The position numbers and the translations under genes were made by a program. From the NCBI GenBank assembly GCA_902798915.1, contig CADBYM010000003.1:62001-126000 (forward strand): 64,000 nucleotides of DNA. The letters are read 5' to 3'. Origin of the DNA: an uncultured Coriobacteriaceae bacterium. GTDB taxonomy: Bacteria; Actinomycetota; Coriobacteriia; Coriobacteriales; Atopobiaceae. Positions 53,222-62,375 of this stretch are shown here, in pieces (the first letter of the stretch is position 1; each line of letters opens with the position of its first letter). Below the pieces are notes generated by a model that was not told the origin of the DNA, did no database searches, and worked only from the letters and a program-made list of their open reading frames with translations.

Positions 53222-54030
53222 CTACCCTCGGCGAGCTCTGCCGTCCTCTCCAGGGCGGCGTCCACAGCCTCGTAGACGCCCTCCACAAGCAGCGGCTCGA
53301 GCTCCTTGAGGGCGGCAGCGGTCGTACCGCCCGGTGACGTGACGCGCTCCATGTAGGCGCGGGGATGCTCACCGGTCTGGCAAAGGGTCTGTGCCACGCC
53401 GAGCACCGTCGCCTCCACGAGCTCGCGGCACGCGACCGCAGGCAACCCCCTCAGGATGCCAGCCCGCGTGAGGGCATCGATGAACAGCGCCACGTAGGCA
53501 GGCCCGCAGCTCACGACGGCGCCCTCCGCGTCAAGCTGGTCCTCGCGCATGACGTGCGCGGCACCAAGCTGCGCAAACAGGCATCGCACGAGCTCCACAT
53601 CCGAAGCGGTGGCCTTTGAGCCCGCACACACAGCCGTTGCGCCCGAAAGCACCTGTATGGGCAGATTGGGCATCACGCGCACGACGCGCGAGCCGGGCAG
53701 CAGCTCCTCGAGCGTGGCCAAGGCGACCCCGGCCGCTATCGAGACGACGAGCCGCCCTTCAAGCGCCGATGCCAACGGCGCGCACACGTCCGGAAGCACT
53801 TGCGGCTTGACGGCGATGAGAACCACGTCGGTCCCGGCCTGCACCAGACCATGTGCGTTGGCCGCAGTGCACATGCCCAGCTCCGCGAGCGGCTCCGTGC
53901 ATGCGGACAGCGGGTCGCAAACGGTGACGTCTGCCGCCTCGAGCGCTCCCGACTTCACGAGTCCACGGGCGATTGCCGACCCCATCGATCCTGCCCCGAT
54001 TATGCCGATGGTGGTATTGATGCTGCCCAT
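53218..54030 (-). CDS. proC: Pyrroline-5-carboxylate reductase
   Basis: ProC makes the last step of proline synthesis. The 270-residue protein has the Rossmann motif IGIIGAGSMGSAIARGL, the internal VRVMPNLPIQ and the family signature VTSPGGTTAAALKELE near the C-terminus. It lies 2 nt after sepF and overlaps yggT, an order (sepF-proC-yggT-divIVA) common in Gram-positive division clusters although the pathway is unrelated. Confidence 0.96.
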   Translation of the reverse strand: MGSINTTIGIIGAGSMGSAIARGLVKSGALEAADVTVCDPLSACTEPLAELGMCTAANAHGLVQAGTDVVLIAVKPQVLPDVCAPLASALEGRLVVSIAAGVALATLEELLPGSRVVRVMPNLPIQVLSGATAVCAGSKATASDVELVRCLFAQLGAAHVMREDQLDAEGAVVSCGPAYVALFIDALTRAGILRGLPAVACRELVEATVLGVAQTLCQTGEHPRAYMERVTSPGGTTAAALKELEPLLVEGVYEAVDAALERTAELAEGR

Positions 54031-54032
54031 GG

Positions 54033-54650
54033 TTATCGCGACCCGTTCAGCAGCCGGTCTGCCTCGGCAGGCGAGATCTGCATGCCTGCGGGAAGCACCG
54101 CAAACGCGCGGCTTCCCACAGAACTCACCTCACCGTCGATTCCGAAGGCCAGCCCAAAGCAGAAGTCCAGAATTCTCTGCGCGACTTCACCGGGAGTGTC
54201 CGAAAGGTCGAGCAGCACCGTCTGGTTCGTACGCACGCGCCTGACGACCGTCTGCACGTCCTCGTAGGCCTCCGCCTTCAGGACATACGGGGGAAGCTGA
54301 CCCGACGCGTTGTACGTCGGACGTGCCGGGGTGTACTGACGCGATGCATCATAGTCGTCAAAGTCATCCGTGCGCTGGCGCGTATACGAGGAGGTCGTGG
54401 GCTGACGACGCGTCGGCTGCGCGCTTGCCTGCTGCGCCCCGGAGTTGGTCGCCACCGGGCGACCTGAGCGCGTGTAGACGGCGACGCTCTCCGCCTCGGG
54501 ACGCGGCGTGTTGCCGAGCAGACCGCTCCCCTGCGGTTCGTCCTCGTAGTCGTCGTCCTCGTAGTCGTCGTAATCGTCCTCGTAGTAATCGTCATCATAG
54601 TCATCCATGTCGCCACGGAGCCTATCGCGCAGGTTGTCCAGCAATCCCAT
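54033..54650 (-). CDS. sepF: Cell-division protein SepF
   Basis: SepF binds FtsZ and tethers it to the membrane, and can replace FtsA. The 205-residue protein begins with a short amphipathic helix (GLLDNLRDRLRG), then a striking Asp/Tyr/Glu run (about residues 15-40), a variable linker, and the conserved SepF fold (about 110-205) with VVRRVRTNQTVLLDLSD and AQRILDFCFGLAFGIDG. With no ftsA in view, SepF is presumably the main Z-ring anchor. It starts 22 nt after yggS. Confidence 0.95.
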   Translation of the reverse strand: MGLLDNLRDRLRGDMDDYDDDYYEDDYDDYEDDDYEDEPQGSGLLGNTPRPEAESVAVYTRSGRPVATNSGAQQASAQPTRRQPTTSSYTRQRTDDFDDYDASRQYTPARPTYNASGQLPPYVLKAEAYEDVQTVVRRVRTNQTVLLDLSDTPGEVAQRILDFCFGLAFGIDGEVSSVGSRAFAVLPAGMQISPAEADRLLNGSR

Positions 54651-54672
54651 GATTCATTCGCCTTTCTAGCCG

Positions 54673-55401
54673 TTAACGCCGTGCGTCCGCGTAGGACTCG
54701 TCAAACACAATCCTGCCCAATCGCACCAACGTGGACCCTTCCTCAACTGCAACCTCGAAGTCGCCGCTCATCCCGCAAGAGAGCGTCGGCAGTTCCAATC
54801 CGCTTGACGCCCGCAATTCGTCACGTAACTCACGCAAACCCGAGAAGCACGCACGCGCCGCCGACAGGCTTCCCGCAGGGGCCATCGTCATAAGGCCCTC
54901 GATGCTCACGCCCGGCAGTTCCATCATACGCTCTGCCGTGCGAGCGACGTCCGAGGGCACCATGCCCGACTTCGACTCTTCGCCCGAGACGTTGACCTCA
55001 AGCAGGCACCTTACCGCAATGCCTCGCGCCTCTGCCCTGTTCGAAACCGCCTCGGCCAAATGAAGCGAAGAGATGGAATGAACGAGCTCTGCGTTGCCCA
55101 GCACCTTGTTTATCTTGTTTCGCTGCAAGTTGCCAATCATGTCGATGCGAACGCCCGGGACGTCCTTGAGCGCCTCTGCCTTGCGCTGCAAGTCCTGAGG
55201 TCGGTTCTCTCCGAACGCGAGGTATCCCTGCTGAATGGCGAGCAGCATCTGGGGAACATCTACGGTCTTCGAAACCGCAAGCAGCGTCACCTCGTCGGCA
55301 TTCCTGCCAGCACGTGCCGCCGCATCGGCGATGCGATCCATGAGCTCCGCCCTGCGCGCCCGCAGGAACTGCGCGTATACCTCTGGACTGGTCTCACCCA
55401 T
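54673..55401 (-). CDS. YggS/YlmE-type PLP homeostasis protein
   Basis: This alanine-racemase-fold protein binds pyridoxal phosphate and keeps its level balanced but has no known catalytic role. The 242-residue protein has the PLP Lys in LLAVSKTV, GENRPQDL, IGNLQRNKINKVL and the signature CGMSGDFEVAVEEGST. The ATG at 55401 lies 11 nt after GGAGG; a GTG at 55413 overlaps that site and is less likely. It sits between ftsZ and sepF, as in many Gram-positives. Confidence 0.95.
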   Translation of the reverse strand: MGETSPEVYAQFLRARRAELMDRIADAAARAGRNADEVTLLAVSKTVDVPQMLLAIQQGYLAFGENRPQDLQRKAEALKDVPGVRIDMIGNLQRNKINKVLGNAELVHSISSLHLAEAVSNRAEARGIAVRCLLEVNVSGEESKSGMVPSDVARTAERMMELPGVSIEGLMTMAPAGSLSAARACFSGLRELRDELRASSGLELPTLSCGMSGDFEVAVEEGSTLVRLGRIVFDESYADARR

Positions 55402-55500
55402 TGAGCCGTTCACCTCCCGAGCATCATCGACGTCGGCATCCTACAGAAGCGGGCAGGCGCACGGCACCCACCCACCAATTGCAGAATCCCTTTGGACCAA

Positions 55501-56625
55501 CTACATGCGCGAGCTGCGCTTCAGGAAGTCGGGGATGTCGAATCCGTCATTTGAGGAGGAGCGGCCACTCGAGGCCGAGCGGTTCGGCTGCCTGCGCTCG
55601 GCTGGACGAGAGACGCTTGAGCGGCGGTCGTCGCGCTGCGGCATGGAGGTGGCAGGGCCGGTCACATTATCGTCGCGGAAGCCGGTTGCGATGACGGTGA
55701 CGCGCACCTGGTCACCAAGGCTCTCGTCCACGACGGTACCGAAGATGATATTCGCTTCCGGGTCGACGTTCTTCGCGACAAGGTCGGCCGCGTCGTTGAT
55801 CTCCTGTATGCCAAGGTCCTGGTTGCCAGAAATCGACAACAGCACGCGCGTAGCGCCATCCACGGAGCTCTCGAGCATGCGGCTCGAGATGGCCTCTTCC
55901 GCAGCGTCGACCGCACGGTTGTCGCCCGAGGCAATTCCGATGCCCATCATCGCGGTGCCGGCGCCGCGCATGATCGTGCACACGTCGGCGAAGTCAAGGT
56001 TGATGAGGCCCGGTACGGTAATGAGGTCGGTGATGCCCTGGGTGCCCTTGCACAGCACGTCGTCAGCCATACGGAAGGCCTCAAGCATCGTGGTCTTCTT
56101 CTCCGAGAGGTCAAGGAGACGATCGTTGGGGATGACAATGAGGGTGTCCACGTTGTCGGAGAGGTTCTTGATGCCATCGGCGGCATTGGACGCACGCTTG
56201 CGACCCTCGAATGTGAAGGGCTTCGTCACGACGCCTACCGTAAGGGCACCCACGTCGTTCTTTGCGATGTCCGCAACGACCGGCGCCGCACCCGTGCCCG
56301 TTCCACCGCCCTCGCCGGCGGTGATGAACACCATGTCCGAGCCCGCGATGGCAGCCTTGATCTCGTCCCGAGAGTCCTCCGCGGCCTCCGCGCCAACCTC
56401 AGGCACGGCACCTGCGCCGAGACCCTTGGTGATGTCGGTGCCAATGTGGACCTTGATGTCGGCGTCGGAGAGGGCAAGCGCCTGTGCGTCGGTGTTTACC
56501 GCCACGAACTCAACGCCCCTGATGTTCTGCTCGATCATGCGATTGACGGCATTGGTTCCGCCACCTCCGACACCAACCACTTTGATCACGGCCAGGTAGT
56601 TGTTGGGAATGTTGGACTCGTTCAT
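55501..56625 (-). CDS. ftsZ: Cell-division tubulin homologue FtsZ
   Basis: FtsZ polymerises with GTP into the division ring. The 374-residue protein shows [17 protein letters not shown], the GTP signature [13 protein letters not shown], the T7 loop segment [11 protein letters not shown], and a C-terminal conserved tail [12 protein letters not shown] that binds SepF and other partners, after a short basic linker. The open frame to 56793 is ignored because the ATG at 56625 follows AAGGAGG. It starts a probable ftsZ-yggS-sepF-proC-yggT-divIVA unit, with its own candidate promoter about 200 nt upstream. Confidence 0.98.
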   Translation of the reverse strand: MNESNIPNNYLAVIKVVGVGGGGTNAVNRMIEQNIRGVEFVAVNTDAQALALSDADIKVHIGTDITKGLGAGAVPEVGAEAAEDSRDEIKAAIAGSDMVFITAGEGGGTGTGAAPVVADIAKNDVGALTVGVVTKPFTFEGRKRASNAADGIKNLSDNVDTLIVIPNDRLLDLSEKKTTMLEAFRMADDVLCKGTQGITDLITVPGLINLDFADVCTIMRGAGTAMMGIGIASGDNRAVDAAEEAISSRMLESSVDGATRVLLSISGNQDLGIQEINDAADLVAKNVDPEANIIFGTVVDESLGDQVRVTVIATGFRDDNVTGPATSMPQRDDRRSSVSRPAERRQPNRSASSGRSSSNDGFDIPDFLKRSSRM

Positions 56626-56972
56626 GCTTCCTCCTTGAGTGGCGGCGTTTGTGCCCTCCGTGCGTGGTGCGTTCTGCTCTGTGGTTCTACGTAGTGCGTT
56701 GGGGCTACGATGGTGGTGCGTGAGTGGTACGTTTAAGTGTTCGTGGTACCCCGTGCTAGCTCGATTTGCCGAGGTCAAAACCCTCAACCTCAAGTTAACC
56801 TCAACGCCTCTTGCAAAGCGGGTAATCTTTACACAACATAAAACGGAAAGTCAATCGATGTGTGCATCTTGTGGAATGCCCAGCTAGATGGACTAATGGG
56901 GAGACGGAAATTCTCTAAGGCTCTACTTGAGGTCGATGATATTAATACGAACTCTTATGCCGAAAACCGACG
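56626..56972. other. 347-bp region between ftsQ and ftsZ with candidate ftsZ promoter and long leader
   Basis: On the minus strand TTGACT (56849-56854), a 17-nt spacer and TAAAGA (56826-56831) make a plausible promoter about 200 nt before ftsZ. The leader contains two AACCTCAA copies 11 bp apart on the plus strand (56786-56793 and 56797-56804), one helical turn, and a GT-rich stretch near the gene. No terminator after ftsQ was found, so read-through from upstream is also possible. Confidence 0.5.
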
Positions 56973-58208
56973 CTAGTACGTCCCCTCGTACCCATAGCCG
57001 TAGCCATAATCATACTCGTCCTGATTCAAAGAATCCGATGTCGTAACCTCATTGCCATCCCCATATGAGCCGTCGGCTCCCTCGTCGTAAGCCTCGGAAT
57101 CTCCGTAAAGGTCGTTCTCGGATGACTCGTCCTCCTCAGGCTTACGCTGTGGAAGACTTGCGAAGTCGCTCTCCTCGTCTATGGAGACGCCCGTAGCCCC
57201 CGTTCCTTCACGGACATAGGATGACTCGATGCGACGATACGTAGGACGTGATGGTATGCGCACGTTCACGTACGTCACCTGTCCGGCATACTTCTCTAGA
57301 ATCTCCTGTGCAACGGCAACCTTAGACGCGACGTTGGTGGGAGCTCCCATCGAGACTTCCACACCGCTCTTCAGAATGCAGGAGATGCCCTCCACGTCAG
57401 GCGCGGAATAGCTTACGACCTCCTTGGCGAATTCCGCAGGGAACTGCTCCGCGAAGGAATAGACGGCTCCGATGGCATCATCTGTGGCGGCCGTCCCTGC
57501 AACGGGACAAACCGTTGCGGGGACGCCGGATATCATGACCACGCCGAGCCGCTCTGCCTCGGCGAGCGCCACATCCACAGAGGACTCGCCCTCAACGGCC
57601 TCGACACGCAGGGGCTCAATCCACACCCCGTCGTCGCCCAGCAACCAGCAGAGTCCGCCCGAGCTCATCGCGACGAGCGCCCCCACCTTGCGCTCACGCG
57701 TGCGAATGAGCAGTCGATCGGGAAATTCATTCTGGATCTCCACGTCGGCAATCCAGGGATTGTTGAGCACAGACTTCCTCACGGCCTCGGTGTCTACGTT
57801 GAGCAGCGTCGCATCCTCATCCAAGCGGACGAGCTGCGCGACGTTCTCTGCAGTCACATGCTCGGTGTCATACGTATCGATAGAGGTAATCTTGAACATC
57901 GAGGTGTGGGACAGCACGGCAAGCACCAAGGCGACGAGGAGGAGCACTGCCGCCAAGGTGCCCGAGGCAATCGCCATAATGCGCAGGAAGCTATGGCCCG
58001 CCTTGCGCGCATCCACCGAGCCGAGGCCAAGCGTAGAGTCCGGCAACGCACCCTCGGCGACCTTGAGTCCCTCTTGGGTCGGAATGCCGCTCTTTGGCAC
58101 CCCCCGCGCCCTCAGACGGCTCGAGGCCTCTCCCAGCGTGGAACCGAGGACGCTCGTGCGCCCCGTCGACCTGCGACGGTTTTCGGTGCGCCGCGAGTTG
58201 CGCGGCAT
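56973..58208 (-). CDS. ftsQ: Cell-division protein FtsQ/DivIB
   Basis: FtsQ is a bitopic protein that links early and late divisome parts. The 411-residue protein has a basic cytoplasmic tail (1-75), one membrane helix (about 76-98), a POTRA domain (FKITSIDTYDTEHVTAENV onward, to about 175) and the FtsQ beta domain (to about 320). A long acidic, Tyr-rich tail follows, ending in Tyr-Gly repeats (YGYGYGYEGTY), unusual for the family. It begins 4 nt after murC. Together with murC it continues the mur/fts operon. Confidence 0.88.
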   Translation of the reverse strand: MPRNSRRTENRRRSTGRTSVLGSTLGEASSRLRARGVPKSGIPTQEGLKVAEGALPDSTLGLGSVDARKAGHSFLRIMAIASGTLAAVLLLVALVLAVLSHTSMFKITSIDTYDTEHVTAENVAQLVRLDEDATLLNVDTEAVRKSVLNNPWIADVEIQNEFPDRLLIRTRERKVGALVAMSSGGLCWLLGDDGVWIEPLRVEAVEGESSVDVALAEAERLGVVMISGVPATVCPVAGTAATDDAIGAVYSFAEQFPAEFAKEVVSYSAPDVEGISCILKSGVEVSMGAPTNVASKVAVAQEILEKYAGQVTYVNVRIPSRPTYRRIESSYVREGTGATGVSIDEESDFASLPQRKPEEDESSENDLYGDSEAYDEGADGSYGDGNEVTTSDSLNQDEYDYGYGYGYEGTY

Positions 58209-58212
58209 AGCG

Positions 58213-59628
58213 CTATCCGTCTCTCTCTGCGCGCTCGTTCAGCGCCGCTAGCAGCGCAGGACCCATGAGCGTCACATCACCGGCACCCTGCGTTATGACA
58301 AGGTCACCAGGCTTGCACTCCTTGGCGAGCCGCTCAAGCAGCCTCCTGCGATTGGGAACGTAGTGTACCTCGCTCACCTTCCCCTTCGCGATGACTGCGG
58401 AGGAGACCGTCTTTCCCGAGATGCCAGGTATGGGCATCTCGCTCGCCGGGAAGACATCCATGACGTAGAGCACGTCGGCATGGTCGAATGCCGTCGCGAA
58501 CTTGTCGCGCATGATCTGCGTCCGCGTGTATCGGTGTGGCTGGAAGACGCACACCACGCGCTCGTAGTCGAGGGTTGCGGCGGCGCCAAGCGTCGCGTCG
58601 ATTTCGGTGGGATGGTGTCCGTAGTCGTCCACTACCGTGACGCCACAGGCATCACCCACGTACGTGAAGCGCCTCCGCGCGCCTTTGAACGCACTGAGCG
58701 CCTTCGCCGCTTCCCGCACGTCCAAACCAAGCACGTCTGCGACCGCGATGGATGCCAAGGCATTTAGGACGTTGTGTCGCCCCGGATTTGCCTGAATGCC
58801 GACGGTGACCACGTCACCGCTCGGGACCTTGGCCTCAAACGACGACGAGATGCCCTTGGTGACGACGGACGAGCACACATAGTCGTTGTGCTCGCCGAAG
58901 CCGTAGGTGACCACGCGCCTGCCGGTTGCCTGCGCAAGCTCCACATAGTGAGCCACGTCACCCATGATCACGACGGTACCTGCCTCGCCGACGAGCCCCA
59001 TGAACTCCTGGAACGTGGCCTCAAGGCGCTCGAGGGTACCGTAGTGGTCCATGTGGTCTTCCTCCACGTTGGTAACCACCACGACGTCAGGGTCAAGAAA
59101 GAGGAACGAGCCGTCCGATTCGTCAGCCTCGGCAACGAAGTAGCCTCCACGCCCGTCACGCCCATTGGTGCCATAGCCCTCAACCACGCCACCGATGAGA
59201 AATGCGGGATCGAGTCCCATACGGTCGAGCATGGTGGCCACCATCGAACTCGTCGTCGTCTTGCCGTGAGTCCCTGCCACGGCTACCGTCGTCGCACCCT
59301 CGCAGAGGGCGGAGAGCATCTTTGCACGCGGCCACACGGGAATGCCAAGCTCGCGCGCACGCACGAGCTCGGGGTTCGACTCGGGTATGGCGGTGGATAT
59401 GACCACGACGTCCGGCTTGACCTCGTCGATGGTCGCCGCGTCATGACCGAGGTGCACGCTGATGCCTGCGGCTTCCAGCTCACGCACGTAATGCGACTCC
59501 TTGAGGTCGGAGCCGGTCACCCTCCGACCACGCTGGTGCAGAACCAGCGCGATTCCGCTCATGCCAGCCCCGCCAATACCTATAAAGTGGGCACTCGAGA
59601 ATGCCACATCTGCCTGACTCATAGCCAT
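58213..59628 (-). CDS. murC: UDP-N-acetylmuramate-L-alanine ligase
   Basis: MurC adds L-alanine to UDP-MurNAc, the first peptide step of wall synthesis in the cytoplasm. The 471-residue protein has HFIGIGGAGMSGIALVL, the ATP motif VAGTHGKTTTSSMVA, the VDDYGHHPTEI segment and CVFQPHRYTR, all characteristic of MurC. The ATG at 59628 follows GAGGAGG. It lies 75 nt after murG and is followed by ftsQ after 4 nt. Confidence 0.97.
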   Translation of the reverse strand: MAMSQADVAFSSAHFIGIGGAGMSGIALVLHQRGRRVTGSDLKESHYVRELEAAGISVHLGHDAATIDEVKPDVVVISTAIPESNPELVRARELGIPVWPRAKMLSALCEGATTVAVAGTHGKTTTSSMVATMLDRMGLDPAFLIGGVVEGYGTNGRDGRGGYFVAEADESDGSFLFLDPDVVVVTNVEEDHMDHYGTLERLEATFQEFMGLVGEAGTVVIMGDVAHYVELAQATGRRVVTYGFGEHNDYVCSSVVTKGISSSFEAKVPSGDVVTVGIQANPGRHNVLNALASIAVADVLGLDVREAAKALSAFKGARRRFTYVGDACGVTVVDDYGHHPTEIDATLGAAATLDYERVVCVFQPHRYTRTQIMRDKFATAFDHADVLYVMDVFPASEMPIPGISGKTVSSAVIAKGKVSEVHYVPNRRRLLERLAKECKPGDLVITQGAGDVTLMGPALLAALNERAERDG

Positions 59629-59703
59629 GTGTCCTCCTCTTCGGAAGTTGCGGTATACCAGTGTAGTGCTTTTGGGCCGCGAGGACGAGCCGTACGCAAA
59701 TCC

Positions 59704-60822
59704 TCAGCAAACCGCCTCCACTTCGTTTGCGAGGTGCGACGCGGCCTTGTCCTGCCCGAGCGCCCGTGCGGCATCGTGCATCGAGGCACGTCGAGCGTCA
59801 TCGTCCACCAACTGCAGAACGAGATCGTGGAAGCCTGTCCCGTCGAGGTCGCCGTCAGAGACGAGCTCTGCCGCGCCCGCGCTCACCAAGAAGCGCGCGT
59901 TGGTCGTCTGGTGGTCGCCGGTCGCGAGCGGGTAGGGCACCAGGACGGATGGGACGGCAAGGGCAGCAATCTCGGCTATGGACGAGGCGCCCGCACGCGA
60001 GACCACCAAGTCCGCCGCCGCAAGGGCCTCTCCCATGTTGTCGATGTAAGGGCGCACGTCCCAACGAGCTCGCTTGTCTGCATCGAGGCCCAGCGACTCC
60101 TCCACCTCGGAGTAGAGCTCGTTGCCCGTTGAATGCACCACCCGCACCTGCGGACGGGCGAGCAGGTCCTCGCTCAGCGCGACCATGGCCTCGTTGAGGT
60201 GCCGCGCCCCGAGGCTTCCGCCAAAGACGAGCACCATCAGCTCGTGGTCGCGTATGCCGAATGCCTCCCTGCCCGCACGGCGGGAGGCCTCGATCACGGA
60301 GCGCCTTACAGGGTTGCCCGTCACGTTGAGCGACGTCTGGGCCCCCATGCTCCCCTCAAAGGCAGCCTTTGCGTCGGGAAACGAGATGCACACCGTCGCC
60401 GCATCGTGCGCGCACGTGCGGTTCGCAAGGCCGGCAACTGAGTTCTGCTCGTGAATAACGTAGGGGATGGAGCGCTTGCGACACACGCGCAGCAGGGGCA
60501 TCTCCACGTAGGCGCCAAAGCCCACGGCCACGTCGGGCACCACGCCCCCGTCGAAGCCCTGCTCGAGCTGCCGCTCGGCAAGCCGCATGCGGACCAGCGC
60601 CGAGACGAGCGTCCATGGCCGGCTGCGATCGAAGCCGGTCACGCGAATCTGCTCGAAGTCATAGCCCGCCTCGGGCACCAGTCGGCTCTCCAGACGATTC
60701 GGCTGGCCGTAAAACGTCACATGATGGCCACGCGCGTCCAGCTCCTCGGCCAACGCGAGCGCGGGGTTGATGTGCCCCGCAGTCCCTCCTGCGGCTATCG
60801 CGACCTCAAGTGTTCTCGTCAA
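59704..60822 (-). CDS. murG: UDP-GlcNAc undecaprenyl-pyrophosphoryl-MurNAc-pentapeptide transferase MurG
   Basis: MurG adds GlcNAc to lipid I at the inner membrane face, giving lipid II. Conserved parts are VAIAAGGTAGHINPALALA, HEQNSVAGLANR, LVFGGSLGARHLNEA and SRAGASSIAEI with the nucleotide-binding ALAVPSVLVPYP. The open frame reaches 61062, but the family N-terminus begins just after a TTG at 60822, which has a GGTGG site 4 nt before it, and no ATG or GTG is nearer; I take the TTG, giving 372 residues, normal for MurG. A 128-bp gap separates it from ftsW. Confidence 0.93.
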   Translation of the reverse strand: MTRTLEVAIAAGGTAGHINPALALAEELDARGHHVTFYGQPNRLESRLVPEAGYDFEQIRVTGFDRSRPWTLVSALVRMRLAERQLEQGFDGGVVPDVAVGFGAYVEMPLLRVCRKRSIPYVIHEQNSVAGLANRTCAHDAATVCISFPDAKAAFEGSMGAQTSLNVTGNPVRRSVIEASRRAGREAFGIRDHELMVLVFGGSLGARHLNEAMVALSEDLLARPQVRVVHSTGNELYSEVEESLGLDADKRARWDVRPYIDNMGEALAAADLVVSRAGASSIAEIAALAVPSVLVPYPLATGDHQTTNARFLVSAGAAELVSDGDLDGTGFHDLVLQLVDDDARRASMHDAARALGQDKAASHLANEVEAVC

Positions 60823-60950
60823 CGTTCCACCGTCCTCCCCTATGCACCCGGTAGGGCATGATACTACCACAGGCACAAAACCCTGCCTTCTCGTAGGAGA
60901 CACTCCCCCACGCGAAAAACGTTTACCATTGAGCGTGCCCCCACGAGAAA

Positions 60951-62375
60951 TCAGGGCCGACGGTCTCTGAGGCGCTCCGAGGCGTTGGGACCCAAATCGA
61001 TGCGCCGATAGCCGGCCAGCGGCGCCGAGGAGCTCGTTCTGCCGCCCTCGATGACGCTCCAACCCGGACGCAGAGCACGAGGCGTCCTCGACACGTCAGA
61101 CGGCGCGTCCCCCTCATCCCAGCGCGCCTCCTCATCCGAAAGCCTCAACTGTCTCCTGCGCACCTCGTATGAGGTCTCTGGCAGCGTGGAACGCAACGAC
61201 ACGGACGACACAAGCCCCACGAGCATGAGGCTCGACATCACCGACGAGCCACCATACGAGACGAAGGGAACGGGCTTGCCCGTCAGGGGGAACACGCCAA
61301 GCACACCGCTCACGTTGAGGAGGAGCTGAATGACGATGAGCGACGTGCAACCGGCCGCGATAAGCGTCCCCGCGATGTCCGGTGCGTTCTGCGCGATCTT
61401 CAAGCCGCTCCACAGGAGCACGGCGAATGCGGCAAGCATGCCGACCGCACCCACCAAGCCAAGCTCCTCACCCACGATGGCAAAGATGAAGTCGTTGTGG
61501 GCCATGGGAAGGTAGTTGTATTTTTGTCTTGACATGCCCAGCCCCAAGCCGGTGAGGCCACCAGATCCGAAGGCATAGAATCCTTGCGTCAACTGGTAAC
61601 CTGCGCCGTACTCGTCCTTGAAGGGGTTGAACATCGTAAGGATTCGCTGACGCGAGTAGTCGTCCTTGAGGGAATAGGCGATGGCGATCACGCCAATCGC
61701 AAGACCGAGCCCCCCAATCTGGTAGCCGGGAACTCCCGCCAAGTAGCACATGACGAGCAGCGTCAGCACCACGACGCCGGTCGTGCCCTTGTCGGGCTGC
61801 CATAGCACCAACGCAAGTGGCGCCATGATTCCTCCCGCGACGAGCTTGATTGCCTCGTTGCGGTCGAGCGACCCCTCGCAGAAGAAGCGCTCCGCAATGC
61901 GCGCCCCCACCAAGAGCATCACGATCTTGGCGAACTCGGACGGCTGTAGCGAGAAGGGGCCGATGGCTATCCAGCGTGTCGCCCCGTAGGCGTCACGTCC
62001 TGCCAGCGGGGTGTACACCACCACAAGTAAAGCCACGGTTAAGCCCCACACCACCTTGAGCAGATTGCCATCCCACCGGTGATAGTCGATGCACGCCAGC
62101 ACAACGGCCAAGATGACGCCGAGCGCCGCAAAACCCGCCTGCCGCACCAAGAAGTACGCAGGGTCATGACCGTACGAGCGAGTTGTGAGTCCCACGATGG
62201 ACGAGGACGAGTAGATCATGAGCATGCCGAACATCAGGAGGGCAAACGCCGTCACGAGAAAGACGACCCGCGGCACCATGATGCGCGCGGGGGCCTGCTG
62301 ACGCGAGCGACGTCGCGCAGAACCCTCGCGCGTTCGCTGCCAAGGCAGAACGTCGCCCAAGGTCCACCCCATCAT
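60951..62375 (-). CDS. ftsW: Lipid II polymerase / division protein FtsW
   Basis: FtsW is the SEDS-family glycosyltransferase that polymerises lipid II at the septum. The 474-residue protein has ten membrane helices and the motifs RWIAIGPFSLQPSEFAK, FAIVGEELGLVG and GKPVPFVSYGGSS. The N-terminal 32 residues are basic and the C-terminal 75 residues form a charged Arg-rich tail in the cytoplasm, longer than in many homologues. Its ATG at 62375 overlaps the murD stop (ATGA), pointing to coupled translation. SEDS proteins RodA and FtsW look alike; the neighbouring mur/fts genes favour FtsW. Confidence 0.93.
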   Translation of the reverse strand: MMGWTLGDVLPWQRTREGSARRRSRQQAPARIMVPRVVFLVTAFALLMFGMLMIYSSSSIVGLTTRSYGHDPAYFLVRQAGFAALGVILAVVLACIDYHRWDGNLLKVVWGLTVALLVVVYTPLAGRDAYGATRWIAIGPFSLQPSEFAKIVMLLVGARIAERFFCEGSLDRNEAIKLVAGGIMAPLALVLWQPDKGTTGVVVLTLLVMCYLAGVPGYQIGGLGLAIGVIAIAYSLKDDYSRQRILTMFNPFKDEYGAGYQLTQGFYAFGSGGLTGLGLGMSRQKYNYLPMAHNDFIFAIVGEELGLVGAVGMLAAFAVLLWSGLKIAQNAPDIAGTLIAAGCTSLIVIQLLLNVSGVLGVFPLTGKPVPFVSYGGSSVMSSLMLVGLVSSVSLRSTLPETSYEVRRRQLRLSDEEARWDEGDAPSDVSRTPRALRPGWSVIEGGRTSSSAPLAGYRRIDLGPNASERLRDRRP

